Origin: Candidatus Villigracilis affinis
Lineage (GTDB): Bacteria; Chloroflexota; Anaerolineae; Anaerolineales; Villigracilaceae
Assembly (NCBI GenBank): GCA_016718275.1
Contig: JADKEA010000019.1
Coordinates: 434,001 to 498,000 of the forward strand
Length of the DNA: 64,000 nt
Direction: 5' to 3'
The position numbers were made by a program, and so were the translations under genes. Positions 26,117-35,415 of this stretch are shown in pieces. Below the pieces are notes generated by a model, which worked only from the letters and a program-made list of their open reading frames with translations, was not told the origin of the DNA and ran no database searches. The number at the start of each line of letters is the position of its first letter. Position 1 is the stretch's first letter.

Positions 26117-27031
26117 ATGCAGCATACACCTGTACTTTACCAAGAGATTATACACGCTCTGCAACCCCGCAACGGCGGGCGGTATGTAGATGGCACCCTG
26201 GGCGCGGGCGGTCACGCTCGCGGGATTTTGGAGGCTTGTACGCCAGATGGGCTTTTGCTGGGTCTTGATGTAGACCCGCAGGCTTTGGCGCTTGCTCGTG
26301 AGACCTTGGCTCCTTACGAGGGGCGCATTCATCTCGTGCAAGCCTCCCACATTACCCTCAGCCAGCAGCTCGCCGCGCTGAAATGGGACTCGATCGACGG
26401 CATCGTCCTCGATCTTGGCGCATCGTCCATGCAATTCGATAACGCCGAACGCGGATTTTCATTCATGCAGGACGGTCCGCTCGATATGCGTTTTGGCGTC
26501 AACGCCACCATGAGCGCGGAGGAGATCGTCAACACCTTTGAAGAACGGGAACTGGCCGACATCATCTTCCGTTATGGCGAAGATCGCGACTCAAGGAAGA
26601 TCGCCAAGGCCATTGTGAGGAATAGACCGCTTCGCACCACCCGTGAACTGGTCGCTGCCATCGAACAGGCTTCTCCCCGCCACGGTGACCGAGTCCACCC
26701 TGCCACGCAGACCTTTCAAGCCCTGCGCATCGCCGTCAACGATGAATTGGCCGCAGTGGAGAAAACGCTTCCGCAAGCCGTGGCAGCTTTACGGTCAGGC
26801 GGAAGATGCGCGGTGATTTCCTTCCACTCTTTGGAAGATCGCATCGTCAAGGAATATTTTCGAGAGCAGAGCAAAGACATCGTCAATCCGCCTTACGAAA
26901 GACTTTACGAAGAGGAACGCAAGGCAGTTGTGAAATTGGTCAATAAAAAACCGCTCACGGCCTCCGAGGAAGAGATAAAAGATAATCCGCGGTCGCGCAG
27001 TGCAAAACTTAGAGTTATTGAAAAGATATAA
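26117..27031 (+). CDS. rsmH: 16S rRNA (cytosine-1402-N4) methyltransferase RsmH
   Basis: 304 residues. SAM site YVDGTLGAGGHARGIL (about 25), VLDLGASSMQFDNAERGFSF (about 100), and the catalytic region GGRCAVISFHSLEDRIVKEYF (about 230). Methylates N4 of C1402 in 16S rRNA. Usual second gene of the dcw cluster. The start codon overlaps the mini-repeat region and has no good Shine-Dalgarno sequence. Confidence 0.96.
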   Translation: MQHTPVLYQEIIHALQPRNGGRYVDGTLGAGGHARGILEACTPDGLLLGLDVDPQALALARETLAPYEGRIHLVQASHITLSQQLAALKWDSIDGIVLDLGASSMQFDNAERGFSFMQDGPLDMRFGVNATMSAEEIVNTFEERELADIIFRYGEDRDSRKIAKAIVRNRPLRTTRELVAAIEQASPRHGDRVHPATQTFQALRIAVNDELAAVEKTLPQAVAALRSGGRCAVISFHSLEDRIVKEYFREQSKDIVNPPYERLYEEERKAVVKLVNKKPLTASEEEIKDNPRSRSAKLRVIEKI

Positions 27032-27048
27032 ATAGAGAGAGAAGAGCA

Positions 27049-27522
27049 GTGAACATACCGAACGTCAACCACTACATTCATGCTTATAAGATCGCTCCCT
27101 GGCGCGTACAGCGTCAGTGGATCGGCAACGCATTGCTTGCCGTGGTTGCGCTTGCGATGGTCTCCACACTTTACTTGGATGTGACCTCGCAGGCCGCCAT
27201 TGCCGGCCGCGAGATACAGGATCTCACGGCTTCGATCATCGTCAGCCAGCAGTTGAGTGGTGATCTGCAAACCCATCTCGCTTCATTGACTTCTGCCAGT
27301 GTGATGCAGCAGCGCGCACTCGAACTTGGTTTCCGCCCGATGGAATCTGAAGAGGCGGAATATCTTGTGGTGCCGGGCTACGTGGTCCTCGAACCCGATA
27401 TCCTTTCCTCTGCGCCCCTGCCGCAATTGAGCGCGCTGACTTTCCCCCCCGAATACAATCAATCCCTTTTGGATTGGATGGATAACAAGATCACATCCTC
27501 CTCTTCGCGAGGCACACAATGA
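27049..27522 (+). CDS. FtsL/DivIC-like septal membrane protein
   Basis: 157 residues from GTG 27049. Short cytoplasmic N-terminus, one membrane helix (about 25-45), then a coiled-coil stretch to about residue 90 (ASLTSASVMQQRALELGFRP), the FtsL arrangement. An extra C-terminal tail of about 60 residues, rich in Pro and Ser, is longer than in usual FtsL. Position between rsmH and the class B penicillin-binding protein supports the FtsL role: scaffold of the FtsQLB complex. Its stop overlaps the next start by four bases (ATGA). Confidence 0.82.
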   Translation: MNIPNVNHYIHAYKIAPWRVQRQWIGNALLAVVALAMVSTLYLDVTSQAAIAGREIQDLTASIIVSQQLSGDLQTHLASLTSASVMQQRALELGFRPMESEEAEYLVVPGYVVLEPDILSSAPLPQLSALTFPPEYNQSLLDWMDNKITSSSSRGTQ

Positions 27523-29267
27523 GACAGCAGTATGCGCGCCGCGCGCAGGTCTTGACCTTCGTCATGGGGTTGATCGCGCTTGCCATCGTCGTGCAAATGA
27601 CTCGCATTCAGAACAGCGCCGAAGCCGCTGTGTTTCGTCAGCAGGCCTCGAATTATGCCTATGAATTGCGCACATTCTATCCCGATCGCGGCGAGATCTA
27701 TGACCGCAACGGTCACCTGCTTGCGGGGAACAAATCCGTTTACGAACTCGGCGTGGATTTGAACACAGTCAGAGATCCGCACGCCATCGCCTTTGCGCTC
27801 AGCTCTGAACTCGGCGAAAACTACGACCGCATCATGGATACGATCATTAATCCGCCCGATGGCCTTTCTTATATAGTTGTCGCTGATTATGTCGAATCTT
27901 CGCAGGCTTTGAAGTTACAGGAATTAAAGAAGGCTTTGCAGGAACAAGCCCCGGAAGGCACGCTCGGCGGCTTGACCGGTTTGCAGTTTAAATCTCATCC
28001 GCAGCGCAGTTACCCTGAATATTCCCTTGGCTCCAATATCATCGGGTTCGTCAATCGTGAGGGGAAGGGATATTTCGGCGTCGAAGAGAAGTACGATACC
28101 CTGCTCGCTGGAAACCCCGTGCAGGTTCTTGTCCCTACTGACCCGAACAAGGCTTTTGAAATTCCGCGCGTGCCCAATGGCACGACCCTCGTCCTCACCA
28201 TCAACCGTGATTTGCAATCCGCCGCCGAAGACATCCTCGATCGGTCTCTCATCGAGTATGGTGCGCAGGGCGGCACGATCGTCATCATGGACCCGCGCAA
28301 CGGCGAATTGCTTGCCATGGCCGTCACCCCGCGCATGGATTTGAACGAGTTCTGGAATTACGGCTCGATCTACGACAACGCCAGCGATTTCAATCCCGCC
28401 ATCTCCATGCCGTATGAGCCTGGCTCGGTCATCAAGATTTTGACCATGGCCGCCGCGCTTGATTCAGGCACCGTCGTCCCGGAAACAACCTATCTTGATA
28501 CCGGTTCCATTCTCGTTGGTGGAGCCACCATTCAAAATTGGGATCAGGAACCGTGGGGCGTACAGGATATGACCGGTTGCTTACAGCACTCGCTGAATGT
28601 GTGTATGGCAACACTTTCCACGCAAATGGGCGCAGGCAGCTTTTACAGCTACATGGATAACTTTGGTCTCGGTCAACTCACCGGCGTGGATCTGGCCGGG
28701 GAAGCACCGGGCAGGCTCAAGATCCCCGGCGATGCGGATTGGTATCCTGTTGATCTCGGCACCAATTCATTCGGTCAGGGGATGACAGCCACACCCATGC
28801 AGGTGATGATGGCCGCCTCTTCCATTGCCAATCATGGCCGCGTGGTCACACCCCATGCGCTCTACGCCATGATGCGCGACGGACGCCAATACAACGTGCC
28901 CGCGCAATTCGCAGGCACACCCATTTCACAACAAACCGCCGACATTCTTTCTGGTATGCTTGCAGTTTCGCTCGAATCGGAAGGCTCGCTGGCGCTTGTG
29001 CCCGGGTATCGTGTCGCAGGCAAAACCGGCACCGCACAGATTCCCGTCAACGGGTTTTACGACAGCACCCAGACCAATGCCTCTTTCATTGGTTGGGGAC
29101 CCATTGACGACCCGCGTTTCATGATCTATGTCTGGCTTGAACGACCTTCTTCATCCATCTGGGGTTCGGAAACCGCCGCCCCCGTCTTTGCAGAGATGGC
29201 GCAAAAAACCGTCATCCTTATGGATATTCCTCCCGATTACATTCGCCAACAACTCGTAGCAAAATAA
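27519..29267 (+). CDS. ftsI: Class B penicillin-binding protein (septal transpeptidase, FtsI/PBP2 type)
   Basis: 582 residues. N-terminal membrane anchor (about 10-30), PBP dimerisation domain with YPDRGEIYDRNGHLLA, and a transpeptidase domain with the active-site Ser in YEPGSVIKI (SxxK, about 305), the SLN motif in QHSLNVCMA and KTG in VAGKTGTAQIP (about 500). Reaction: DD-transpeptidation (cross-linking) of septal peptidoglycan, in complex with FtsW. No PASTA domains at the C-terminus. Directly followed by murF. Confidence 0.95.
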   Translation: MRQQYARRAQVLTFVMGLIALAIVVQMTRIQNSAEAAVFRQQASNYAYELRTFYPDRGEIYDRNGHLLAGNKSVYELGVDLNTVRDPHAIAFALSSELGENYDRIMDTIINPPDGLSYIVVADYVESSQALKLQELKKALQEQAPEGTLGGLTGLQFKSHPQRSYPEYSLGSNIIGFVNREGKGYFGVEEKYDTLLAGNPVQVLVPTDPNKAFEIPRVPNGTTLVLTINRDLQSAAEDILDRSLIEYGAQGGTIVIMDPRNGELLAMAVTPRMDLNEFWNYGSIYDNASDFNPAISMPYEPGSVIKILTMAAALDSGTVVPETTYLDTGSILVGGATIQNWDQEPWGVQDMTGCLQHSLNVCMATLSTQMGAGSFYSYMDNFGLGQLTGVDLAGEAPGRLKIPGDADWYPVDLGTNSFGQGMTATPMQVMMAASSIANHGRVVTPHALYAMMRDGRQYNVPAQFAGTPISQQTADILSGMLAVSLESEGSLALVPGYRVAGKTGTAQIPVNGFYDSTQTNASFIGWGPIDDPRFMIYVWLERPSSSIWGSETAAPVFAEMAQKTVILMDIPPDYIRQQLVAK

Positions 29268-29268
29268 T

Positions 29269-30684
29269 ATGCTCACACTTGCCGACGCCCTTGAAGCCAT
29301 CACCTCGGTTCGCATTGCGAACGCAAATGCCGTCATTACTGAAGCGGCCATTGATTCGCGTCAGGTGATTCCCGCTTCGCTGTTCGTGGCTATTCCCGGT
29401 GAAAAAATGGACGGGCATGACTTCATTGCCGATGCATTCAAGAGGGGGGCCTCTTTTGCTTTAACCCAGACAGAGATGCCCGATTCATTTCGGACCCTCG
29501 ACCTGCGCAATGGCCTATCGGCAGAGTCTCCCCTCGACCTTTCAACTCCTCTCTGCCTGCGCGTGGACAATACCGTCTCCGCCCTGCAGCAGATTGCGCG
29601 CTTCTGGCGCCGCAAACTGGATCTGCGTGTGGTTGGCATCACAGGCAGCGTGGGCAAATCCACCACCAAGGAAATGATCGCGGAAGTGCTCGGCACCCGC
29701 TATCGCACTCTGCGAAACCCAGGCAATTTGAATAACGAGATTGGCCTGCCTCTCACGATTCTGAAACTCGGTTCGGGTTACGAACGCGCTGTTTTAGAAA
29801 TGGGTTTTTATGTACCCGGTGAGATCCAATTCCTGTGCGATATTGCCCAGCCTCAAATTGGCGTGGTTACGAATGTCGGCACAGTTCATGCCGAGCGTGC
29901 TGGTTCGCAGGAAGCCATCGCCCGCGGAAAGAGCGAATTGATCCAGGCACTTCCCGCCGATGGCGTTGCCATTCTTAATTTCGACGATCCCTGGGTCCGC
30001 AAAATGGAAGAGAAATCCAAAGCCCCGGTCTTCTTTTACGGGCTTTCCCCGGAAGCTGATCTGTGGGCCGATGGCATCGAAGGCCTCGGTTTGGATGGGA
30101 TTCGTTTCCGTTTACACTACAAAGGCGAGACCGTTCATTCGCACATCCCGATGATCGGACGTCATTCCGTGCACACTGCCTTGCGCGCCACCGCAGTTGG
30201 GTTGAGCGACGGGCTGACCTGGCAGGAAATTTTCGATGGTCTTCTGCAGGGACATGCGCAATTGCGTCTCGTTGCCGTTCGCAGCAAAACAGGTGCTTTG
30301 ATTTTGGATGACACCTATAATGCCTCGCCTGAATCCATGCTGGCCGCGCTCAACCTGCTCGATGAAATGGACGGACGCAAGATCGCCGTGCTGGGCGATA
30401 TGCTCGAACTTGGGCCCTACGAAAAGCAGGGACACGAGATGGTCGGCATGCGCGCCGCTCAGGTCGCCAGGACTTTGCTCACGCTGGGTCCGCGCGCGCA
30501 TATGATCGCTGATGCCGCGCGCCGTGCTGGTATGAAATCTGCCAACATTTTGGAATTCGAATCTTCCGAGCCGATCATTGACTGGCTAAACAAGCATCTC
30601 ACCTCGAACGACGCTGTGCTCATCAAAGGCTCACATGGCTTGCGCATGGACCGCATTACCGCCGTATTGGAGATTCAATCTTGA
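29269..30684 (+). CDS. murF: UDP-MurNAc-tripeptide-D-Ala-D-Ala ligase MurF
   Basis: 471 residues. N-terminal domain with AAIDSRQVIPASLFVAIPGE, ATP-binding GITGSVGKSTTKEMIAEVL (about 125), NLNNEIGLPLTIL, and C-terminal LDDTYNASPESMLAAL (about 345). Adds D-Ala-D-Ala to the UDP-MurNAc tripeptide in the cytoplasm. Stop codon overlaps the TTG start of mraY (TTGA). Confidence 0.96.
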   Translation: MLTLADALEAITSVRIANANAVITEAAIDSRQVIPASLFVAIPGEKMDGHDFIADAFKRGASFALTQTEMPDSFRTLDLRNGLSAESPLDLSTPLCLRVDNTVSALQQIARFWRRKLDLRVVGITGSVGKSTTKEMIAEVLGTRYRTLRNPGNLNNEIGLPLTILKLGSGYERAVLEMGFYVPGEIQFLCDIAQPQIGVVTNVGTVHAERAGSQEAIARGKSELIQALPADGVAILNFDDPWVRKMEEKSKAPVFFYGLSPEADLWADGIEGLGLDGIRFRLHYKGETVHSHIPMIGRHSVHTALRATAVGLSDGLTWQEIFDGLLQGHAQLRLVAVRSKTGALILDDTYNASPESMLAALNLLDEMDGRKIAVLGDMLELGPYEKQGHEMVGMRAAQVARTLLTLGPRAHMIADAARRAGMKSANILEFESSEPIIDWLNKHLTSNDAVLIKGSHGLRMDRITAVLEIQS

Positions 30685-31685
30685 GACAGATCGCCCTTTC
30701 ACTCAGTCTGGCAGGCCTCTCTTTTGTGATGACGGCCATTTGGGGTGGTCCTCTGCTTCGCATTCTGCGCCATTACAAGATCGGTAAGATCATCCGTGTG
30801 GAGGAACCCGGTCATCATGGCGTGAAAATGGGGACGCCCACCATGGGCGGAGTCATGTTCATTTTTCCGGTGCTGCTGTTCAGTGGTTTGCTCAATGCGG
30901 CGGCGTTGATCGGCGGGCTTTCCGGCGCGGTGGGGGTGGGACGTTCCATTTTGCTGCCGATGGCGGTGATGGCAGGATTTGCCGTTCTCGGCGCAGTAGA
31001 CGATTGGGAAGGCATTCGTGGAAAACGCAAAGGTGACGGTATGCGCGCCCGCACGAAGTTCATGTTTCAGGTGCTTCTTGCGCTCGTGGCTGCTTATATT
31101 TTGAAATATCAAATGGATGCGCCGGATATGTATTTCCCCGGCATTTTCTTCAAGATTGAGCTTGGCTGGTGGTACGTGCCGATTGCCGCCTTTATCATCG
31201 TGGCTGAATCAAATGCGATCAACTTCACAGATGGTCTTGATGGCCTGGCTGGCTTGATCGCCGCGACAGCCATCGCCGCATTCGGCGGCATCGCTTTGAT
31301 GCAGGAACAGGTTTATATCGCCCGCTTTTGTTTTATTTTGGTCGGCGCACTTTTCGGCTTTTTGTGGTTCAACGTGCACCCCGCCGAATTGTTTATGGGT
31401 GACACGGGCTCGCTCTCGCTTGGCGCGGTGCTGGCCGTGGTCGCATTGATGGAAGGTCAGTGGCTGATGCTGCTGATTATCGGCATCATCCCGCTCAGTG
31501 AAATGTTGAGCGTGGTGATTCAGATCGGTTATTTCAAATGGACAAAGGGCAAGCGTTTCTTCAAAATGGCGCCCATCCATTTGCATTTTGAATTGCTTGG
31601 CTGGAGCGAAACACAGGTTGTGCAGCGCTTCTGGCTCATCGGCCTGATGGCCGCGTTGATCGGAATAGGATTGTCGCAAGTTTAG
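30681..31685 (+). CDS. mraY: Phospho-MurNAc-pentapeptide translocase MraY
   Basis: 334 residues from TTG 30681, overlapping murF by four bases. Ten hydrophobic segments. Motifs: GTPTMGGVMF (about 50), VLGAVDDWEGI (about 100), AINFTDGLDGLAG (about 180) and the cytoplasmic HLHFELLGW loop near the C-terminus. Transfers phospho-MurNAc-pentapeptide to undecaprenyl phosphate, giving lipid I. A 55-base spacer with word-like repeats (GAATAGTGAATAGG, CCTGCAAACTTTCAAAC) follows before murD. Confidence 0.96.
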   Translation: MRQIALSLSLAGLSFVMTAIWGGPLLRILRHYKIGKIIRVEEPGHHGVKMGTPTMGGVMFIFPVLLFSGLLNAAALIGGLSGAVGVGRSILLPMAVMAGFAVLGAVDDWEGIRGKRKGDGMRARTKFMFQVLLALVAAYILKYQMDAPDMYFPGIFFKIELGWWYVPIAAFIIVAESNAINFTDGLDGLAGLIAATAIAAFGGIALMQEQVYIARFCFILVGALFGFLWFNVHPAELFMGDTGSLSLGAVLAVVALMEGQWLMLLIIGIIPLSEMLSVVIQIGYFKWTKGKRFFKMAPIHLHFELLGWSETQVVQRFWLIGLMAALIGIGLSQV

Positions 31686-31740
31686 AGAATAGTGAATAGG
31701 TGCGGGTTTCAAAAACCTGTAACCTGCAAACTTTCAAACA
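31686..31740 (+). repeat. Word-like mini-repeat spacer between mraY and murD
   Basis: This 55-base spacer has the words GAGAATAGTGAATAGG and AACCTGCAAACTTTCAAAC. The latter recurs with three changes at 45262-45280, and related words occur inside genes at 11713-11750, 44790-44813 and 54609-54627. Confidence 0.5.
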
Positions 31741-33180
31741 ATGATGACCAACTGGAACGGAACCCGCACCCTCATTCTCGGAGCAGCACGGCAGGGAATT
31801 GCCCTTGCCCGCTGGCTCTCCCGTCACGGCTCAAACGTGACCTTGAGTGATTCGCGCTCACTGGAGCAGCTCGCTTCCGCTCGTGAATCCCTTGCGGATA
31901 CGAATGTGACATGGGCGGCGGGCGGTCATCCGTTGGAATTGCTGGATACGACCGATGTGCTTTGTCTTTCCGGCGGCGTGCCGTTGACATTGCCCATCGT
32001 TCAGGAAGCGGTCAAGCGCGGCATTCCGCTCTCGAACGACACACAGATCTTCATGGAAGTCGTTCCATGCAAAACGATTGGTATCACCGGCTCGGCAGGC
32101 AAAACCACCACGACCACGCTGGTTGGGAAGATGGCGCAAAGAACAAAGGATGAAGGCGGAAGGATGAAGGATGAAGAGAGCAAAAATTCATCTGCTGTGC
32201 AAAGCATTCATCCTTCGGTTTTTGTCGGCGGCAACATTGGTGACCCGCTCATCAACTACGTGGACGACATGACTGCCGATGATCTCGCCATTCTCGAGAT
32301 TTCATCCTTCCAATTGGAGCAGATGACGATCTCGCCGAACATCGCAGCCATTTTGAATATCACGCCGAATCATTTGGATCGCCACGGCACGATGGAAGCC
32401 TACACAAATGCCAAGGCGCGTATTTTGGAATTTCAAACTGAAAAAGACACCGCCATTCTCAGTCATGACGACAAAGGTGCGTGGAATTTGCGCAACAAGG
32501 TCAAAGGCAAGCTGCTGACATTCAGCCTATATGATCTGGCCGAAGGCTTGAACGGCGCGTATATGCACGATGAAGGATTGCTAAGCCTGCGCGATGAATA
32601 TGCCTACCTGCCTTTGCTGTTACGCGAAAAGATCCAATTGCGCGGCGACCATAATGTGGCGAATGTACTTGCTGCATTTACCATCGGCCACGCAGCTGGA
32701 TTCAAACTGGATGACATGCTCGAAGCTGTTGAAGAATTCCGCGGCGTGCCGCACAGACTGGAAATGGTTCGCGAACGAAATGGGGTGCGTTGGTATAACG
32801 ACTCGATCGCCACTGCGCCCGAACGTGCCATGGCCGCCATCCACGCATTTGATGAGCCGATCGTGCTGATGCTGGGTGGTCGTGACAAAGACCTGCCCTG
32901 GGATGAAATTGCAAAACTGATTCACAAGCGCGTGGATCATGTAGTGCTCTTTGGCGAAGCGGCGGAACTGATTCAGAAAGCCATATCAGCTGTCGGCGGA
33001 GAGCGAAGCGCTGAACTTTGTCATGCAAAGAATCTTAAAGAGGCAGTTGCCCTCGCCGCCGAAGTTGCCAAGGCAGGAGACATCGTCCTGCTTTCACCGG
33101 GCGGCACGAGTTATGACGAGTTCAAGGATTTTGCTGAGAGAGGAGAGAACTTTAGAAAATGGGTACAGGAACTTTCGTGA
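31741..33180 (+). CDS. murD: UDP-MurNAc-L-Ala-D-Glu ligase MurD
   Basis: 479 residues. N-terminal Rossmann domain (TLILGAARQGIALARWL), ATP loop GITGSAGKTTTTTLVGKM (about 110), GGNIGDPL, ITPNHLDRHGTM, and C-terminal WYNDSIATAPERAMAAI with LMLGGRDKDLPW. Adds D-Glu to UDP-MurNAc-L-Ala. Oddity: about 25 residues of low complexity (TKDEGGRMKDEESKNSSAV) are inserted between the ATP-loop helix and VFVGGNIG. The DNA there repeats GGATGAAGG and looks like an intergenic mini-element kept in frame. Its position in a surface loop makes a functional enzyme plausible. Confidence 0.95.
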   Translation: MMTNWNGTRTLILGAARQGIALARWLSRHGSNVTLSDSRSLEQLASARESLADTNVTWAAGGHPLELLDTTDVLCLSGGVPLTLPIVQEAVKRGIPLSNDTQIFMEVVPCKTIGITGSAGKTTTTTLVGKMAQRTKDEGGRMKDEESKNSSAVQSIHPSVFVGGNIGDPLINYVDDMTADDLAILEISSFQLEQMTISPNIAAILNITPNHLDRHGTMEAYTNAKARILEFQTEKDTAILSHDDKGAWNLRNKVKGKLLTFSLYDLAEGLNGAYMHDEGLLSLRDEYAYLPLLLREKIQLRGDHNVANVLAAFTIGHAAGFKLDDMLEAVEEFRGVPHRLEMVRERNGVRWYNDSIATAPERAMAAIHAFDEPIVLMLGGRDKDLPWDEIAKLIHKRVDHVVLFGEAAELIQKAISAVGGERSAELCHAKNLKEAVALAAEVAKAGDIVLLSPGGTSYDEFKDFAERGENFRKWVQELS

Positions 33181-34412
33181 ACGGACAGACCTACAAGAAG
33201 CCGCGCTTCACCGGTGGCTTTGACATGCCGCTGCTGGTAGTGGTGGTGTCTTTGGTCGTGTTTGGTTTGTCCATGCTTTATTCCTCTTCGTGGGATTTCT
33301 CGCTCGGCGCCTATGGCGATGCGATGTACATGTTCAACCGCCAGTTGACCTGGCTTGGGCTTGGACTATTTGCCGCACTCGTACTTGCGTTCTTCGATTA
33401 TCACAACTGGCGCAGGTTTGTGGTGCCAGCCATGGCGTTGACCATTGGTTTGTTGATCGTCGTTTTGTTGATGAATGAAATTCGTTTCGGTGCGAAGCGT
33501 GCCATCCTCGGTGGTTCGGTGCAGCCTTCTGAATTGGCGAAACTGGTTTCGATCCTTTATCTCAGTGTCTGGCTGTATGCGAAACGCCAACATCTGCACG
33601 ATATTTCACTTGGTTTGATCCCGCTGGGCGTGATCCTCGGTGTGGTGGGTGGGTTGATCTATCAACAACCCGACCTGAGCGCCGCTGCGACCGTGCTCAT
33701 GCTGGGCGGTTTGCTTTTCTTCCTTGCAGGCGGTGATTTGAAACAGATCGGCGTTTTGCTCATCGTTGCAACTATTGCCGCATGGTTTGTAGCTTCCATT
33801 AGCGCCACGGGTCAACAACGCGTGGGTGATTTTCTTGCAGGCATCAAAGACCCGTTGCAGGCTTCATATCATGTGCGCCGCTCCTTTGAAGCCATTGTCA
33901 ATGGCGGATGGTTTGGTGTGGGCCTTGGACAATCGCAATCCAAACTCACAGGGTTGCCCGTGCCTCCCACCGATAGCGTCTTCGCAGTTGTGGTTGAGGA
34001 ACTTGGCTGGTTTGGCGCGGTTGGTTTGATCGCCTTGTATGGTTTTCTCGTCTGGCGCGGATTGGTCATTGCGCGCCGCGCACCTGACATGCTCGGCACA
34101 CTGCTCGCCACCGGGCTGGTTACATGGATCGCCATTGAGGCCCTGGTCAACATGGCGGTGATGGTGGGCCTGCTGCCCTTCGCAGGCAACGCCTTGCCCT
34201 TTATCAGTGCGGGCGGTTCGAATCTTGTAGCCACGCTTGCCGCGCTCGGCATTATCTTTAATATCTCTCGCCAGACAGGCGAAGGCACGATCTCAGATGA
34301 CGAATGGAGGTCTTACAGTGCGGTTGTTAATTTGCGCTGGTGGAACGGGCGGCGGGGTTTATCCCGCGCTCGCCGTACACAACGCGCTAACCAGTCAGCG
34401 CCCGAAAGTTGA
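33159..34412 (+). CDS. ftsW: Septal peptidoglycan polymerase FtsW (SEDS family)
   Basis: 417 residues, about ten membrane segments. SEDS motifs: LYSSSWDFS (first span end), LGGSVQPSELAKL (about 125), QPDLSAAATVLMLG, GWFGVGLGQSQSKLTGLPVPPTDSVFAVVVEELGW region (about 250-285), and GNALPFISAGGSN (about 350). It polymerises glycan strands from lipid II with the class B PBP. The start used overlaps murD by 22 bases; a GTG at 33177 with AGGA upstream, giving a four-base GTGA overlap, is an equally good choice. Its last 95 bases overlap murG in another frame and encode a basic tail. Confidence 0.95.
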   Translation: MGTGTFVNGQTYKKPRFTGGFDMPLLVVVVSLVVFGLSMLYSSSWDFSLGAYGDAMYMFNRQLTWLGLGLFAALVLAFFDYHNWRRFVVPAMALTIGLLIVVLLMNEIRFGAKRAILGGSVQPSELAKLVSILYLSVWLYAKRQHLHDISLGLIPLGVILGVVGGLIYQQPDLSAAATVLMLGGLLFFLAGGDLKQIGVLLIVATIAAWFVASISATGQQRVGDFLAGIKDPLQASYHVRRSFEAIVNGGWFGVGLGQSQSKLTGLPVPPTDSVFAVVVEELGWFGAVGLIALYGFLVWRGLVIARRAPDMLGTLLATGLVTWIAIEALVNMAVMVGLLPFAGNALPFISAGGSNLVATLAALGIIFNISRQTGEGTISDDEWRSYSAVVNLRWWNGRRGLSRARRTQRANQSAPES

Positions 34413-35415
34413 AACACTTTGGGTCGGTGGTGAAGGCGGAATGGAGGAGGAACTCGTGAATCGCGCGGGCATCTCTTATCGCTCCATTCCTGCGGCAGGT
34501 GTGCATGGCGTTGGCTTGCGCGCACTGCCGGGTAACATCGCAAAGCTCACGCGCGGCGTGCTGGCTTCACGCCGCATCCTGCGCGAGTTCAAGCCTGATG
34601 TGCTCTTCTTCACCGGCGGCTTCGTTGCCGCACCCATGGCCGTTGCTGGAAGAAATATTCCGACCGCGTTGTACGTGCCCGATATCGAACCCGGGCTTGC
34701 GCTCAAGTTCCTTTCCCGTTTTGCGGATGTCGTCACTGTGACCGCACCCGACTCGAAAAAGTATTTCACTCGCCCGGAAAGACTCGTCTTCACCGGCTAT
34801 CCGCTTCGCTCCGACCTTTCAAACTGGTCTCGCGAAAAAGCGACTCAGCACTTTGGGCTAAATCCACAAATGCCCACCCTGCTCGTCACCGGCGGAAGCA
34901 AAGGCGCGCGCTCGATCAATATGTCCGTGTTGAAACATCTCCATGAATTGCTCGGTGTGGCGCAGATCATTCACATCACAGGCTCATTGGATTGGCCTGT
35001 CATCGAGAAAGCCGCCCAGGAATTGCCCGTGGATTTGCAGTCACGCTACCGTGCCATGCCTTATTCTCATGAAATGGGCGCTGCCCTCGCCGCCGCAGAT
35101 TTGGTCATCTCGCGTGCGGGAGCTTCTGCACTTGGAGAATATCCCTTCTTCGGTCTGCCCGCTGTGCTTGTGCCGTATCCATATGCATGGCGTTATCAAA
35201 AAGTGAATGCAGATTTCCTTGTTGAAAAGAACGCGGCAGTCCTCTTGCAGGATGAACTCCTGCAAGAGAAACTTCCGTCTGTTGTGAAAGATCTATTGTT
35301 GAACAAGACCAAACTCGAATCCATGCGCGCCGCAATGCAGGCTTTATCGCACCCTGACGCGGCGGGCAGTATCGCCAGCCAGTTGGTTAAATTGGCAGGA
35401 GCACAGCCCTTATGA
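34318..35415 (+). CDS. murG: UDP-GlcNAc:lipid I N-acetylglucosaminyltransferase MurG
   Basis: 365 residues from GTG 34318, preceded by GGAGG at seven bases. An upstream reading from 34237 is rejected. GT28 fold: RLLICAGGTGGGVYPALAV (N-terminal Gly loop), FTGGFVAAPMAVAG, LVTGGSKGARSIN (about 185), and the C-terminal donor site ADLVISRAGASALGEYPFFGLPAVLVPYP. Converts lipid I to lipid II at the inner face of the membrane. Overlaps the 3' end of ftsW by 95 bases and the next gene by four. Confidence 0.95.
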   Translation: MRLLICAGGTGGGVYPALAVHNALTSQRPKVETLWVGGEGGMEEELVNRAGISYRSIPAAGVHGVGLRALPGNIAKLTRGVLASRRILREFKPDVLFFTGGFVAAPMAVAGRNIPTALYVPDIEPGLALKFLSRFADVVTVTAPDSKKYFTRPERLVFTGYPLRSDLSNWSREKATQHFGLNPQMPTLLVTGGSKGARSINMSVLKHLHELLGVAQIIHITGSLDWPVIEKAAQELPVDLQSRYRAMPYSHEMGAALAAADLVISRAGASALGEYPFFGLPAVLVPYPYAWRYQKVNADFLVEKNAAVLLQDELLQEKLPSVVKDLLLNKTKLESMRAAMQALSHPDAAGSIASQLVKLAGAQPL

